Of a DNA stretch of 19,020 bases, positions 9,762 through 15,888 are shown in pieces. The number at the start of each line of letters is the position of its first letter. Position 1 is the first letter of the stretch. The notes beneath the pieces were generated by a model, which was not told the DNA's origin, did not search any database, and worked only from the letters and a program-made list of their open reading frames with translations. A program made the translations under genes and the position numbers. The stretch is taken from positions 1-19,020 of the forward strand of contig JAISLX010000092.1 of assembly GCA_031277045.1 (NCBI GenBank), read 5' to 3'. Origin of the DNA: Treponema sp. (lineage in GTDB: Bacteria > Spirochaetota > Spirochaetia > Treponematales > Breznakiellaceae).

Positions 9762-9798
9762 AAAAACGGCTTTCCTGTAGGGCCGGTTTTTCATTATA
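9762..9798 (-). promoter_or_regulatory. -10 element and leader hairpin upstream of the U32 gene
   Basis: On the minus strand a perfect TATAAT (9798-9793) has no good -35 hexamer at 16-18 bp spacing. About five bases after it, CGGC (9785-9782) can pair with GCCG (9770-9767), and the second arm is followed by six T residues. A transcript from this -10 would start directly at a small intrinsic-terminator-like hairpin about 50 bases before the GTG start. On the plus strand the same stem reads towards trxA. The stem is short and the promoter is incomplete, so this is tentative. Confidence 0.35.
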
Positions 9799-9981
9799 CT
9801 GAAATTAGCTTCAACGTGCGATGATTGTAAAAAATCGTCCCATGGGGCCGGCTGTAAAAGGCTGTAACGGTTATGTACCATGTCATAGATGATTCTATTG
9901 CATGGTATCCGGACCCGATAGGAGTTTTTTCCTGCGTTTCGTGTTAATTTCAATTCGGTCCGGAAAGAGGGAAAGGAATTT

Positions 9982-10314
9982 ATGAGTGATAGTACATTTG
10001 TCATTACGATAACCGGCGAAAATTTTGAGGCTGAAGTCCTCAAATCGCCGCTGCCGGTTCTGGTGGATTTTTGGGCGGCATGGTGCGGTCCCTGCAAGAT
10101 GATCGGACCGTTTATAGAGCAGATTGGCGCAGAATACAGCGGACGGCTCAAGGTTGGCAAGGTAAACGTAGACGAACAGGGGGAACTGGCCAACCGGCAC
10201 GGTATAGCATCCATTCCCACCTTGGTTGTTTACAAAAACGGCAGCCTCGTTCAGCGGCAGACCGGCGCCGCCCAAAAATCGCAGATCGAGACCCTGTTCA
10301 AGGAATTTCTGTAA
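9982..10314 (+). CDS. trxA: Thioredoxin
   Basis: A 110-residue thioredoxin with the active site WCGPC at residues 34-38, preceded by VLVDFWAA and followed by KMIGPFIEQIG. The cis-proline is in SIPTLVVYKNG (P79). Length and motif are those of bacterial TrxA, which reduces protein disulphides in the cytoplasm with thioredoxin reductase. The ATG is preceded by AAAGGA about six bases upstream. It stands alone on the plus strand, divergent from the U32 gene and closed by a strong hairpin seven bases after the stop. Confidence 0.98.
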   Translation: MSDSTFVITITGENFEAEVLKSPLPVLVDFWAAWCGPCKMIGPFIEQIGAEYSGRLKVGKVNVDEQGELANRHGIASIPTLVVYKNGSLVQRQTGAAQKSQIETLFKEFL

Positions 10315-10320
10315 CACCCG

Positions 10321-10353
10321 CGTTCCCCAAAACCGGCCGGGTTTTGGGGAACG
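10321..10353 (+). terminator. Long perfect hairpin after trxA
   Basis: Perfect 14-bp arms (CGTTCCCCAAAACC at 10321-10334 and its complement at 10340-10353) enclose the loop GGCCG. It begins seven bases after the trxA stop. There is no T-run on the plus strand after it, so it may act as an mRNA 3'-end stabiliser or a factor-dependent stop rather than a classic intrinsic terminator. Being symmetrical, it could also serve the minus-strand lipoprotein gene that ends at 10394. Confidence 0.7.
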
Positions 10354-10393
10354 CTTCGCCCTGTACCGAGCCGGCCAGGGGTTGGCTTACAAC

Positions 10394-11419
10394 TCAAGGG
10401 ATAGGATTATTTTTCGCGCCGGGGCTTGCCTTGCCGGTATCCACAATATACCAGTCGGCTTTGGTGTTGGTATCCGGCAGGTCTTCGTCTCTGCAAATAC
10501 TGCGGGTCATGGCGCTTTTAATTCCCGCCGTAATAACGGCGTCGGCGGGACCGGAGATTTTCCCCCCCTCCTGGGTCCAGGCCCCCTGCTGACAGAGCAG
10601 ATCCGCAGCCCGGACAAAATGTTCTTTGCTCCACCAGGGATCATCCTGTTCACTCAGCATCACCGCGTCAATCACACGATCATCCTGATCCATAAGGTAC
10701 ACGGCATCAGTTTTGTGCAGCGGCTTCTCCGAACTCGGCACCCAAAAATCTCTGGCGGCGGCGTTCGCTTCGGTACCGCCGGATAAAGCCAGATCAGTGC
10801 CGGTCTCATTTACCATCACATTCTCGCCGCTTTCAATACTCCGCAGATGAATCAGAATATATTCGCCGGCGTCCACCTCCACCGGGGGAAATTCAAAAAC
10901 CAGCGGATTAGCGGTGTAACCGGCAATAAAAAGCCGCAAGGCTCCCAGATTCCCCTCTTCCAATGTTTTCAGTTCCACAAATTCTGTCTTGGGTTTTGAA
11001 TATTCGGTCCGCAATTCGTTGATAAGGATTCCCGGTATCCGTTCGTTCCGTGAGCGGAACGGGAGCAGTACGTTCAGGGTATTTCCCTCGCCATCCCTCA
11101 CCAGAAGATCCGCTGTATAAGCTTCCCCGTGAATGACATCTTCAGCCAGTATCACCCGGACCGGGGCGCCGTTGATAATTTCCTGGACCGGCAGGGGAGG
11201 ATTCGAAACAAAGGACAGAACCTCCACAGGCTGAGAAAAGTTAAACTGCATTTCCCGAAGTTTCGCCGCCCTGAAGCCAAGGTAGGCCGGAGCCTGCGAA
11301 TGTCTGCCCAATACCTGGGCCACCTCGTCCATCGAACAAGCCGGAAACAAGGAAACCAGAAACCCAAAGAAAAGGCATCCCGCCCGGAATACCCCCGCAG
11401 GTAACGACATTTTCTTCAT
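10394..11419 (-). CDS. Lipoprotein with lamin-tail-like domain
   Basis: The 341-residue product starts MKKMSLPAGVFRAG and has a hydrophobic signal ending LVSLFPAC, with the lipidated cysteine at residue 28. An Ig-like beta region follows (about 45-120: FNFSQPVEVLSFVSNPPLPV through DLLVRDGEGN). Then comes a lamin tail-like domain (about 132-256: ILINELRTEYSKPKTEFVEL, later DAGEYILIHL and TDAVYLMDQDDRVIDAV). Bacterial lamin-tail domains are usually on secreted or surface proteins and are thought to anchor or bind. The start at 11419 is chosen because GGAGG precedes it and the signal peptide begins there; the frame continues upstream without a signal. A 13-bp inverted repeat lies 22 bases upstream of the start, in the leader. 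Confidence 0.85.
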   Translation of the reverse strand: MKKMSLPAGVFRAGCLFFGFLVSLFPACSMDEVAQVLGRHSQAPAYLGFRAAKLREMQFNFSQPVEVLSFVSNPPLPVQEIINGAPVRVILAEDVIHGEAYTADLLVRDGEGNTLNVLLPFRSRNERIPGILINELRTEYSKPKTEFVELKTLEEGNLGALRLFIAGYTANPLVFEFPPVEVDAGEYILIHLRSIESGENVMVNETGTDLALSGGTEANAAARDFWVPSSEKPLHKTDAVYLMDQDDRVIDAVMLSEQDDPWWSKEHFVRAADLLCQQGAWTQEGGKISGPADAVITAGIKSAMTRSICRDEDLPDTNTKADWYIVDTGKASPGAKNNPIP

Positions 11420-11440
11420 ACGTACCTCCAATTTTGACAA

Positions 11441-11472
11441 AGCAGACAAAGCCGCCGCCGGCTTTGTCTGCT
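11441..11472 (-). promoter_or_regulatory. Leader hairpin upstream of the lamin-tail lipoprotein gene
   Basis: Perfect 13-bp arms (AGCAGACAAAGCC at 11441-11453 and its complement at 11460-11472) flank the loop GCCGCC. On the minus strand it sits between a TATATAA-like box (near 11482-11488) and the GGAGG ribosome-binding site of the lipoprotein gene. A 5'-leader regulatory hairpin or an operator are both possible. No long T-run follows on the minus strand. Confidence 0.5.
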
Positions 11473-11533
11473 GCTTTGCTTTTATATAGGGGCGGCCGCG
11501 CATGGCGCTTCGGTTTTTTAGAATCTTCAAAAT

Positions 11534-12049
11534 TTGGTATTTGGGCCTTGGGACTGTACAGGTCAAAGCGTTTTCCGCTACCCTGTGGCCGTGAGCGAAG
11601 AAAGCGCCCGGCGGCTGGAACTTTTAAACCCTCTTGTGTACCACAGTAGGGCGGATCTGGTTCCCTTTTTCTACAATGCGCGGAAAACGGAGGAACAACT
11701 TTTCTGCTTTGCCATTGATGAGGCCCAAAGCCGGCGTATCGAACCGGACGCCGGCGCGTTTCTGGGTCCTCTGCGTGCGGCGGGACACCTGGGGATCGCG
11801 CCAAACGGCGGGACAGTGCCCGGCGGGGAGATGGTGGAACTTCCCAGAGGGCTTTACCTTTTTGCCCAAAAGCGCGAAGCTCTGGGAAGGGACGCCGTTA
11901 TTGCCCTGGCAATAGAAGTGCAAAAAGACGGATTGTGGGAACGGCTGCGGCTGGAAGCGTATTTTTATTTGAGGTATCTGTACGAGGAAGGCGCCGCCGT
12001 TACCCAGGTGTTCCGGCCTTACCAAGACCCTGGGCCGCATCCCCGTTGA
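11534..12049 (+). CDS. Uncharacterised 171-residue protein
   Basis: I do not recognise the family. The frame begins just after a TAG at 11519, so the first possible start is TTG at 11534 (LVFGPWDCTGQSVFRYPVAV); GTG codons at 11585 and 11591 are alternatives. None has a convincing ribosome-binding site. The product looks soluble, with an aromatic N-terminus, a central segment LVYHSRADLVPFFYNAR and a C-terminal helix WERLRLEAYFYLRYLYEE. The amino-acid composition is that of a real protein and no alternative frame is better. It is divergent from the lipoprotein gene (114 bp) and convergent with the DUF2259 gene (67 bp). Confidence 0.6.
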   Translation: MVFGPWDCTGQSVFRYPVAVSEESARRLELLNPLVYHSRADLVPFFYNARKTEEQLFCFAIDEAQSRRIEPDAGAFLGPLRAAGHLGIAPNGGTVPGGEMVELPRGLYLFAQKREALGRDAVIALAIEVQKDGLWERLRLEAYFYLRYLYEEGAAVTQVFRPYQDPGPHPR

Positions 12050-12116
12050 GTTGCGGCGAAAGAACGCGGCGCCTAAGACGCGGCAGTATTGCCTGCCGGG
12101 ACGCTGCTTTTCGCCT

Positions 12117-12815
12117 TTAAGGATGCAGTGTTTCGATCATATAACGAACATCGTAACCGTTAGCCGCCTGCTTTCTGGTCTCAATTACAAAAATAAGCGA
12201 ATTACCAAGTGGCGAAGCGATAACTTTTTTGATCTTATAGGTGGAAACCAAAGGCCGCTGTACTCCGGGGCTGCCAACGGTAAAACTTTTCCTGTCCCCC
12301 GCGGGACCGCTCCGTTCCAGGGCAATGTAAAACGAGGACTTTAAGCTGGCCCCGGATCCTTCGACGCTGGGAACAAGGCGGACCTGATAAGAAAGGCCGC
12401 GCTCAAAATCCCGAAACTCAATACGCTCACCCTGGGAGTTTTTTTCCTCCGCATCCAGGGCGACATACAGAGGATGCCCCTGGTGAACAAAATCTACCCC
12501 ATAGCGGTCCGCCAGGGCGGAATTCTGGGTGATAATATGGTAAAAGGCCCCTATGCCGTCATTTCCCGCGTTAAGGGGATTTACGGAGCTGTATGAAACT
12601 TTCCCGCCTGAAACAAAATTATTCTTGGCAACATCCACCACGTAGAGTTCCGCCCAGGGTTTTAAGGTATTCAACGCTACCCCATATTGACCAAACATAT
12701 ACACCGTCCCATCCCGGGAAAAACCAAGGTCCACAAAAGAGGCGGTGTCTCCTGCCCACAAAATGGCCCCATAACGCATTAGAACAGCGGCCAAAAAGAA
12801 GACTTTTTTTAACAT
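12117..12815 (-). CDS. DUF2259 predicted secreted protein
   Basis: The 232-residue product starts MLKKVFFLAAVLM, a signal peptide probably cleaved near LWAGD. The mature N-terminus reads GDTASFVDLGFSRDGTVYMF, the hallmark of DUF2259 secreted proteins, followed by ELYVVDVAKNNFV. The rest is beta-rich. Function is unknown; the opening resembles a single propeller-like blade. ATG 12815 is preferred to 12824 because GAGGAG then sits about nine bases upstream, whereas it would be almost touching the earlier ATG. It is divergent from the membrane protein gene at 12861. Confidence 0.85.
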   Translation of the reverse strand: MLKKVFFLAAVLMRYGAILWAGDTASFVDLGFSRDGTVYMFGQYGVALNTLKPWAELYVVDVAKNNFVSGGKVSYSSVNPLNAGNDGIGAFYHIITQNSALADRYGVDFVHQGHPLYVALDAEEKNSQGERIEFRDFERGLSYQVRLVPSVEGSGASLKSSFYIALERSGPAGDRKSFTVGSPGVQRPLVSTYKIKKVIASPLGNSLIFVIETRKQAANGYDVRYMIETLHP

Positions 12816-12860
12816 ACCGGGCATCTCCTCTATACTAATATCGGAAAATGCCTATTAGCC

Positions 12861-13730
12861 TTGAGAAAATCCCGCCTGGGGATTATGCTGACGGCAATGA
12901 CCCTGTACAGCAGAAATGTTCTTTTCCGCGTTGAAATAACCATCTCGGCGTTGTTTGTCATCCTGGCGGGCATATTGGCCGTTATCGTACTGCCCGTCTG
13001 TCCCGCCGCGGCGGAAGAATCGGTCAGGCGGTCTCCAGGCATCATCCAGAACCTTATCGCCCTTTTTCTGGACCCCAGTCCCTATGTTCCTGTTATTTCC
13101 CTGGCGGGAGGGGGGCTTTACTCCCTCATTACCCTAATACTAATCTACTATTCGTTTGAAAAAACCCAGGCCCCGGAAATTCTTTTTATCAGCCTGTTCG
13201 TTCTGTCCTTCTCGTTCGAAATTATGCGGCTCCTGACGCCTTTGCAAAAAATTTGGGCAATCCCTTCGGTTTACCTGCTCATGGCTTCCCGGGCGCTGCT
13301 TTTTGGGCGTTTTTTTGGTATTTTTGCCCTGTTTGCCGCCGGGGTCTATGCCGCCGGCCTGGAAGTCCAAAAACAGTTGAATGTCATTCTTGTCATCGCT
13401 TTCATTTCCCTAATCGTTTCTTTGAGGATTCCTATCGACATTCTTACCTGGGATTCAAGTTTTAGCATGATAAACGGCTACCTTTCCCTGTTTCGTATGA
13501 CCGAGACCGTTATATTTATCATCACGATAATGAGTTTTTTTATCTCCGCCTGGTCACGGGGAACGCCGGAGTATGTCACTGTCGGCGCCGGCTCCTTTCT
13601 GGTCTACGCCGGCCGAAACATCCTCCTGTCCGGGGACACATGGGTTAGCCCCCTTCCGGGAGTGCTGTTTCTTGCCGCCGGGACATGGCTTATCTGCACT
13701 AAACTGCACAAGGTATATTTGTGGTTATAA
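12861..13730 (+). CDS. Uncharacterised polytopic membrane protein
   Basis: About 289 residues with roughly eight hydrophobic spans (about 24-47, 75-97, 106-125, 132-165 possibly two, 173-190, 214-231, 236-253, 262-280). The first loop, CPAAAEESVRRSPG, looks extracytoplasmic. No transporter or enzyme motif is recognised, although the even pattern of spans resembles 7TM sensor-type membrane domains without an attached output domain. The start is uncertain: TTG 12861, ATG 12885 (a GGGG lies close upstream) and ATG 12897 are all possible, and none has a good ribosome-binding site. The TTG is given as the longest. The gene ends at a cluster of hairpins and converges on the polyprenol kinase-like gene. 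Confidence 0.8.
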   Translation: MRKSRLGIMLTAMTLYSRNVLFRVEITISALFVILAGILAVIVLPVCPAAAEESVRRSPGIIQNLIALFLDPSPYVPVISLAGGGLYSLITLILIYYSFEKTQAPEILFISLFVLSFSFEIMRLLTPLQKIWAIPSVYLLMASRALLFGRFFGIFALFAAGVYAAGLEVQKQLNVILVIAFISLIVSLRIPIDILTWDSSFSMINGYLSLFRMTETVIFIITIMSFFISAWSRGTPEYVTVGAGSFLVYAGRNILLSGDTWVSPLPGVLFLAAGTWLICTKLHKVYLWL

Positions 13731-13734
13731 TAGA

Positions 13735-13764
13735 GTTGTTCAGAAACCGAGGTTTCTGAACAAC
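13735..13764 (+). terminator. Perfect 14-bp hairpin after the membrane protein gene
   Basis: The arms GTTGTTCAGAAACC (13735-13748) and GGTTTCTGAACAAC (13751-13764) are perfectly complementary around a two-base centre. It begins four bases after the TAA. No T-run follows. It could be an operator or an mRNA 3'-end structure, or half of a composite terminator with the next hairpin. Confidence 0.6.
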
Positions 13765-13777
13765 AACCGTTTAAAAC

Positions 13778-13814
13778 AAAAAAACACGGATTTTGTCCGA
13801 AACCCGTGTTTTTT
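13778..13814. terminator. Bidirectional intrinsic terminator
   Basis: AAAAAACACGG (13779-13789) pairs with CCGTGTTTTTT (13804-13814). The A-run and T-run on the two sides give a U-tract in both directions, suiting the convergent genes on either side. A second hairpin (13821-13853; GATAACC/GGTTATC with outer CTTGT/ACAAG) follows at once. Confidence 0.8.
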
Positions 13815-13911
13815 GGGAGACTTGTGGGATAACCAACCGGGTTATCGAACAAGTCCAATGTCTTCCCCAAAAGCCCAGGTTTTTAAGCGTTGGGTTAAAA
13901 ATCTAAAGAAA

Positions 13912-14544
13912 CTACAAAAGGGCGATGCTGACTACCAGGCCCACCACCAGGGGCAGGACCAGGTTATCGTAATCTTTCAGGGGCAGAGCCTCCGTAACCG
14001 TAGCGGTAATAGCCGCAGTTAGGGCAATGCGGTAGTCACGGGAAACCCCATAGGCGGAAATGAGAACGGCGGAAAAACAAGCCAAGGAACCTTCCAGGCT
14101 TTTACCCCTCAGAAAGGCCGGCCGTATGCGGCCCATAAGCCTCCCGGCAAGACTGGCAAAACCATCGCCAAAAGCTAGGGCATAAATAGCGATAACGGCC
14201 GCCAAAGAAGGGTACATAACCAGAGCCAGCAGAGCCCCCATCCCCAGCGTTACCGGGCCCAGCACAAAGTGTCCCCGGTCCCTGGGCCGGGAAGCCATAT
14301 CGGTCAGACTGGATACCAGCGGTATTCTAATTCCCATTACCCGGAGGCTTTCCATCCGCACATAGCACAAAATACCGGTTACAAGAAACGCCACAGTGGC
14401 GGGGAAATTAAACGCCGCCAACGCGGGACTTATGCCGATAAGAAAGTGTATCGATTTTCTCAAAATTTCAGCCCTCAATTCTCCGGCGTTTAATCCGGTA
14501 AAGGGGCTCGAAAAAGCTGCTGGTCTAAGGGCCAAGTCACTCAT
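13912..14544 (-). CDS. Dolichol/polyprenol/phytol kinase-like membrane enzyme (SEC59 family)
   Basis: About 210 residues with six or so membrane spans. Near the N-terminus is ELRAEILRKSIHFLIG, matching the conserved E-x-R-R-K-x-x-H opening of the family. The catalytic region reads YALAFGDGFASLAGRLMG then GKSLEGSLACF, the diacylglycerol/polyprenol kinase pattern (GDxxAxxxGxxxG...K-x-x-E-G). Such enzymes use CTP or a similar donor to phosphorylate isoprenoid or lipid alcohols in the membrane. The start is uncertain: ATG 14544 is chosen, while ATG 14556 and GTG 14607 would overlap the promoter elements described separately. A TTG at about 14463 with GAGG upstream would remove the conserved glutamate. 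Confidence 0.85.
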   Translation of the reverse strand: MSDLALRPAAFSSPFTGLNAGELRAEILRKSIHFLIGISPALAAFNFPATVAFLVTGILCYVRMESLRVMGIRIPLVSSLTDMASRPRDRGHFVLGPVTLGMGALLALVMYPSLAAVIAIYALAFGDGFASLAGRLMGRIRPAFLRGKSLEGSLACFSAVLISAYGVSRDYRIALTAAITATVTEALPLKDYDNLVLPLVVGLVVSIALL

Positions 14545-14547
14545 GCC

Positions 14548-14577
14548 TTTATACATGCAAGAATCGTGCCAAGTCAA
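14548..14577 (-). promoter_or_regulatory. Overlapping sigma-70 and sigma-54 promoter elements before the polyprenol kinase gene
   Basis: On the minus strand TTGACT (14577-14572) and TATAAA (14553-14548) are 18 bp apart, a good sigma-70 pair. Inside the spacer lies TTGGCAC-GATTC-TTGCA (14572-14556), a full match to the sigma-54 -24/-12 consensus. The sigma-54 start would be near 14545 and the sigma-70 start near 14541, that is, on the proposed ATG. Either the message is leaderless or the true start codon lies further in. Treponema species carry rpoN, so sigma-54 use is plausible. Confidence 0.5.
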
Positions 14578-14740
14578 TAATTCATGCCCTGCAGCGGGGA
14601 AAAACACGCTAATTCGTTATACCACAAGGAATTAGAACACAGCCTGTTTTCCGGATTTTCACGGGTTTCCAAAAATGTATAGATTTTCATACAGCCGCAA
14701 ATTCTAAAATTACTATTGTCCACGCCGGTATAACACGCAA

Positions 14741-14770
14741 TTGACCATCATGGGGGTCCCGTGCTAATAT
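14741..14770 (+). promoter_or_regulatory. Promoter of the tRNA-Val gene
   Basis: TTGACC (14741-14746) and TAATAT (14765-14770) are 18 bp apart. Transcription would start near 14777, about 16 bases before the mature tRNA 5' end. Confidence 0.65.
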
Positions 14771-14792
14771 CCCCCACTGATACTGGTTTTTC

Positions 14793-14864
14793 GGACGATT
14801 AACTCAGCGGGAGAGTGCTACCTTCACACGGTAGAAGTCACTGGTTCTAATCCAGTATCGTCCA
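14793..14864 (+). tRNA. tRNA-Val (anticodon CAC)
   Basis: The 72 bases fold into a complete cloverleaf. The acceptor is GGACGAT paired with ATCGTCC (all 7 bp). The D-arm is ACTC/GAGT with loop AGCGGGA. The anticodon stem is CTACC/GGTAG with loop TTCACAC, placing CAC at positions 34-36. The variable loop is AAGTC, and the T-arm is ACTGG/CCAGT with loop TTCTAAT. The discriminator is A and CCA is not encoded. It reads GUG valine codons. Confidence 0.95.
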
Positions 14865-15092
14865 AAAAAGCAACATACAGCGATTAACGGCTGGATTTGA
14901 ACCGGAGCCCCGTGCCCCGGCAAGGCGGAAGCCTGGCGGGGTTGAGGCGCAGGGATGCGCCGAAAGGGGCGTAGGCGGGCCGGAGGGAGCGAACACGGAG
15001 GTGAGCGACCGGAGGCCAAATCCTGTACCGCCCAAAAAACTAAACCACCGCAATGAGCGGCTGGAGACCAAATCCTGTACCGCCCAGAATCG
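14865..15092 (+). repeat. tRNA-3'-end repeat array with a G+C-rich structured insert
   Basis: Downstream of tRNA-Val the sequence holds two near-identical 24-base copies of a tRNA-tail-like sequence (15011-15034 and 15063-15086, one mismatch). Each contains AAATCCTGTACCGCCCA, the T-loop to discriminator of a tRNA whose acceptor would begin GGGCGGT. The spacers after the real tRNA and after the first copy are also alike: CAAAAAA, a short A/C-rich stretch, then CGGCTGGA. Between CGGCTGGA (14888-14895) and the first copy lies a G+C-rich insert of about 115 bp. It has hairpins with GNRA-type loops and a short CGGAGG(T)GAGCGA tandem. No complete second tRNA and no protein gene is present. Confidence 0.75.
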
Positions 15093-15114
15093 ATGTTCCT
15101 TTTTCAGAAAAGCC

Positions 15115-15143
15115 TTGCACCTCCCGGCTTTCAAGCGTATACT
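15115..15143 (+). promoter_or_regulatory. Promoter of ogt, leaderless
   Basis: TTGCAC (15115-15120) and TATACT (15138-15143) are exactly 17 bp apart. The expected start point, six to seven bases on, coincides with the ATG at 15150, and no ribosome-binding site precedes that ATG. Confidence 0.7.
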
Positions 15144-15149
15144 GTCCCC

Positions 15150-15686
15150 ATGATCTATACCTGTACCATTGATACCCCCCTGGGGAAGATGACCGCTTCC
15201 GGCGAAGAAGGGGCCCTCACCGGCCTCTGGTTTGTCGGGCAGAAGCACTATCCCCAAGTTGCCGTCTGGCAAACTGCCGCCTGGCAAACCACCGGTTGGC
15301 AGGATACGCCGGATTATCCTCTGTTTGAGGCCCTCCGGACCTGGCTCAAGGAGTATTTTGCCGGAGGGAATCCCCGCGAGAACGGATCGGAACTGCCCCT
15401 GCTCCTCCGGGGAACGGCCTTCCAGGAAGTCGTGTGGGAGCTCCTCCGGGGTATCCGGCGGGGGGAGACCGCCACCTACGGCGGCATCGCCAAACAGGCG
15501 GCGGAAAAACAGGGCCGTCCCGTCTCCTCCCCCCGGGCGGTGGGAAGCGCCGTAGCCCGTAACCCCATCTCCATTCTGATCCCCTGCCACCGGGTAGTGG
15601 GCGCTTCAGGGGAGCTCACAGGCTATGCCGGGGGCCTGGAACGGAAACGGGCGCTCCTGGACCTTGAAAGCTCGGCCCGGGGATAG
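15150..15686 (+). CDS. ogt: Methylated-DNA--protein-cysteine S-methyltransferase
   Basis: This 178-residue alkyltransferase repairs O6-methylguanine by transferring the alkyl group to its own cysteine. The acceptor site PCHRVVG has the cysteine at residue 146. Before it lies the helix-turn-helix region TATYGGIAKQA and the RAVGSAVARNPISIL segment with the conserved asparagine; after it comes GYAGGLERKRALL. The start is ATG 15150, where the family N-terminus (MIYTCTIDTPLGKM) begins; upstream codons belong to the promoter. An unusual insertion at about residues 38-52 is three 15-bp repeats coding AVWQT, AAWQT and TGWQD. It is on the G+C-rich side of the tRNA. Confidence 0.95.
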   Translation: MIYTCTIDTPLGKMTASGEEGALTGLWFVGQKHYPQVAVWQTAAWQTTGWQDTPDYPLFEALRTWLKEYFAGGNPRENGSELPLLLRGTAFQEVVWELLRGIRRGETATYGGIAKQAAEKQGRPVSSPRAVGSAVARNPISILIPCHRVVGASGELTGYAGGLERKRALLDLESSARG

Positions 15687-15888
15687 CTGGTCCCCACGCC
15701 GGATGCGGTTGCCGTAGCCGGGCTGGGTGGGGCTATACGGGGGGCAAGAAGCCTACCTGTAGGCGTAGTCCCGGGGAGCCGCTCTACCCTCCCTCCTTTC
15801 TCCTCCCCCAATCAAGTAATTTCTTCTTTTTTTAGTTTTTATTGAAGCAAAAACCCCGGTCAGACCCCTATATAGTATGGAGGTAGTT
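15687..15888. other. Intergenic region between ogt and the lipoprotein operon
   Basis: No gene is seen in these 202 bp. They hold a palindrome GCCTACCTGTAGGC (15751-15764), a pyrimidine tract (about 15782-15809) and a T-rich stretch (15823-15841). A TATATA-like box near 15869 lacks a -35 at normal spacing. GGAGG at 15879-15883 is the ribosome-binding site of the next gene. Confidence 0.5.

Noticed and set aside
12848..12934. 28-codon ORF starting MPISLEKIPPGDYADG before the membrane protein gene
   Set aside because: There is no good ribosome-binding site, and it overlaps the membrane protein frame. It could be an upstream ORF but nothing supports this.
14881..15010. A second complete tRNA, or a group II intron domain, after tRNA-Val
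   Set aside because: No cloverleaf can be closed with the GGGCGGT acceptor half missing, and no domain V-like hairpin is present.
14865..15092. CRISPR array
   Set aside because: There are only two exact repeats and they match a tRNA tail, with unequal spacers and no cas genes.
14847..15590. 247-codon minus-strand open frame over the tRNA repeats and ogt
   Set aside because: It is antisense to ogt and runs through the tRNA-tail repeats; its end is a typical tRNA-antisense peptide.
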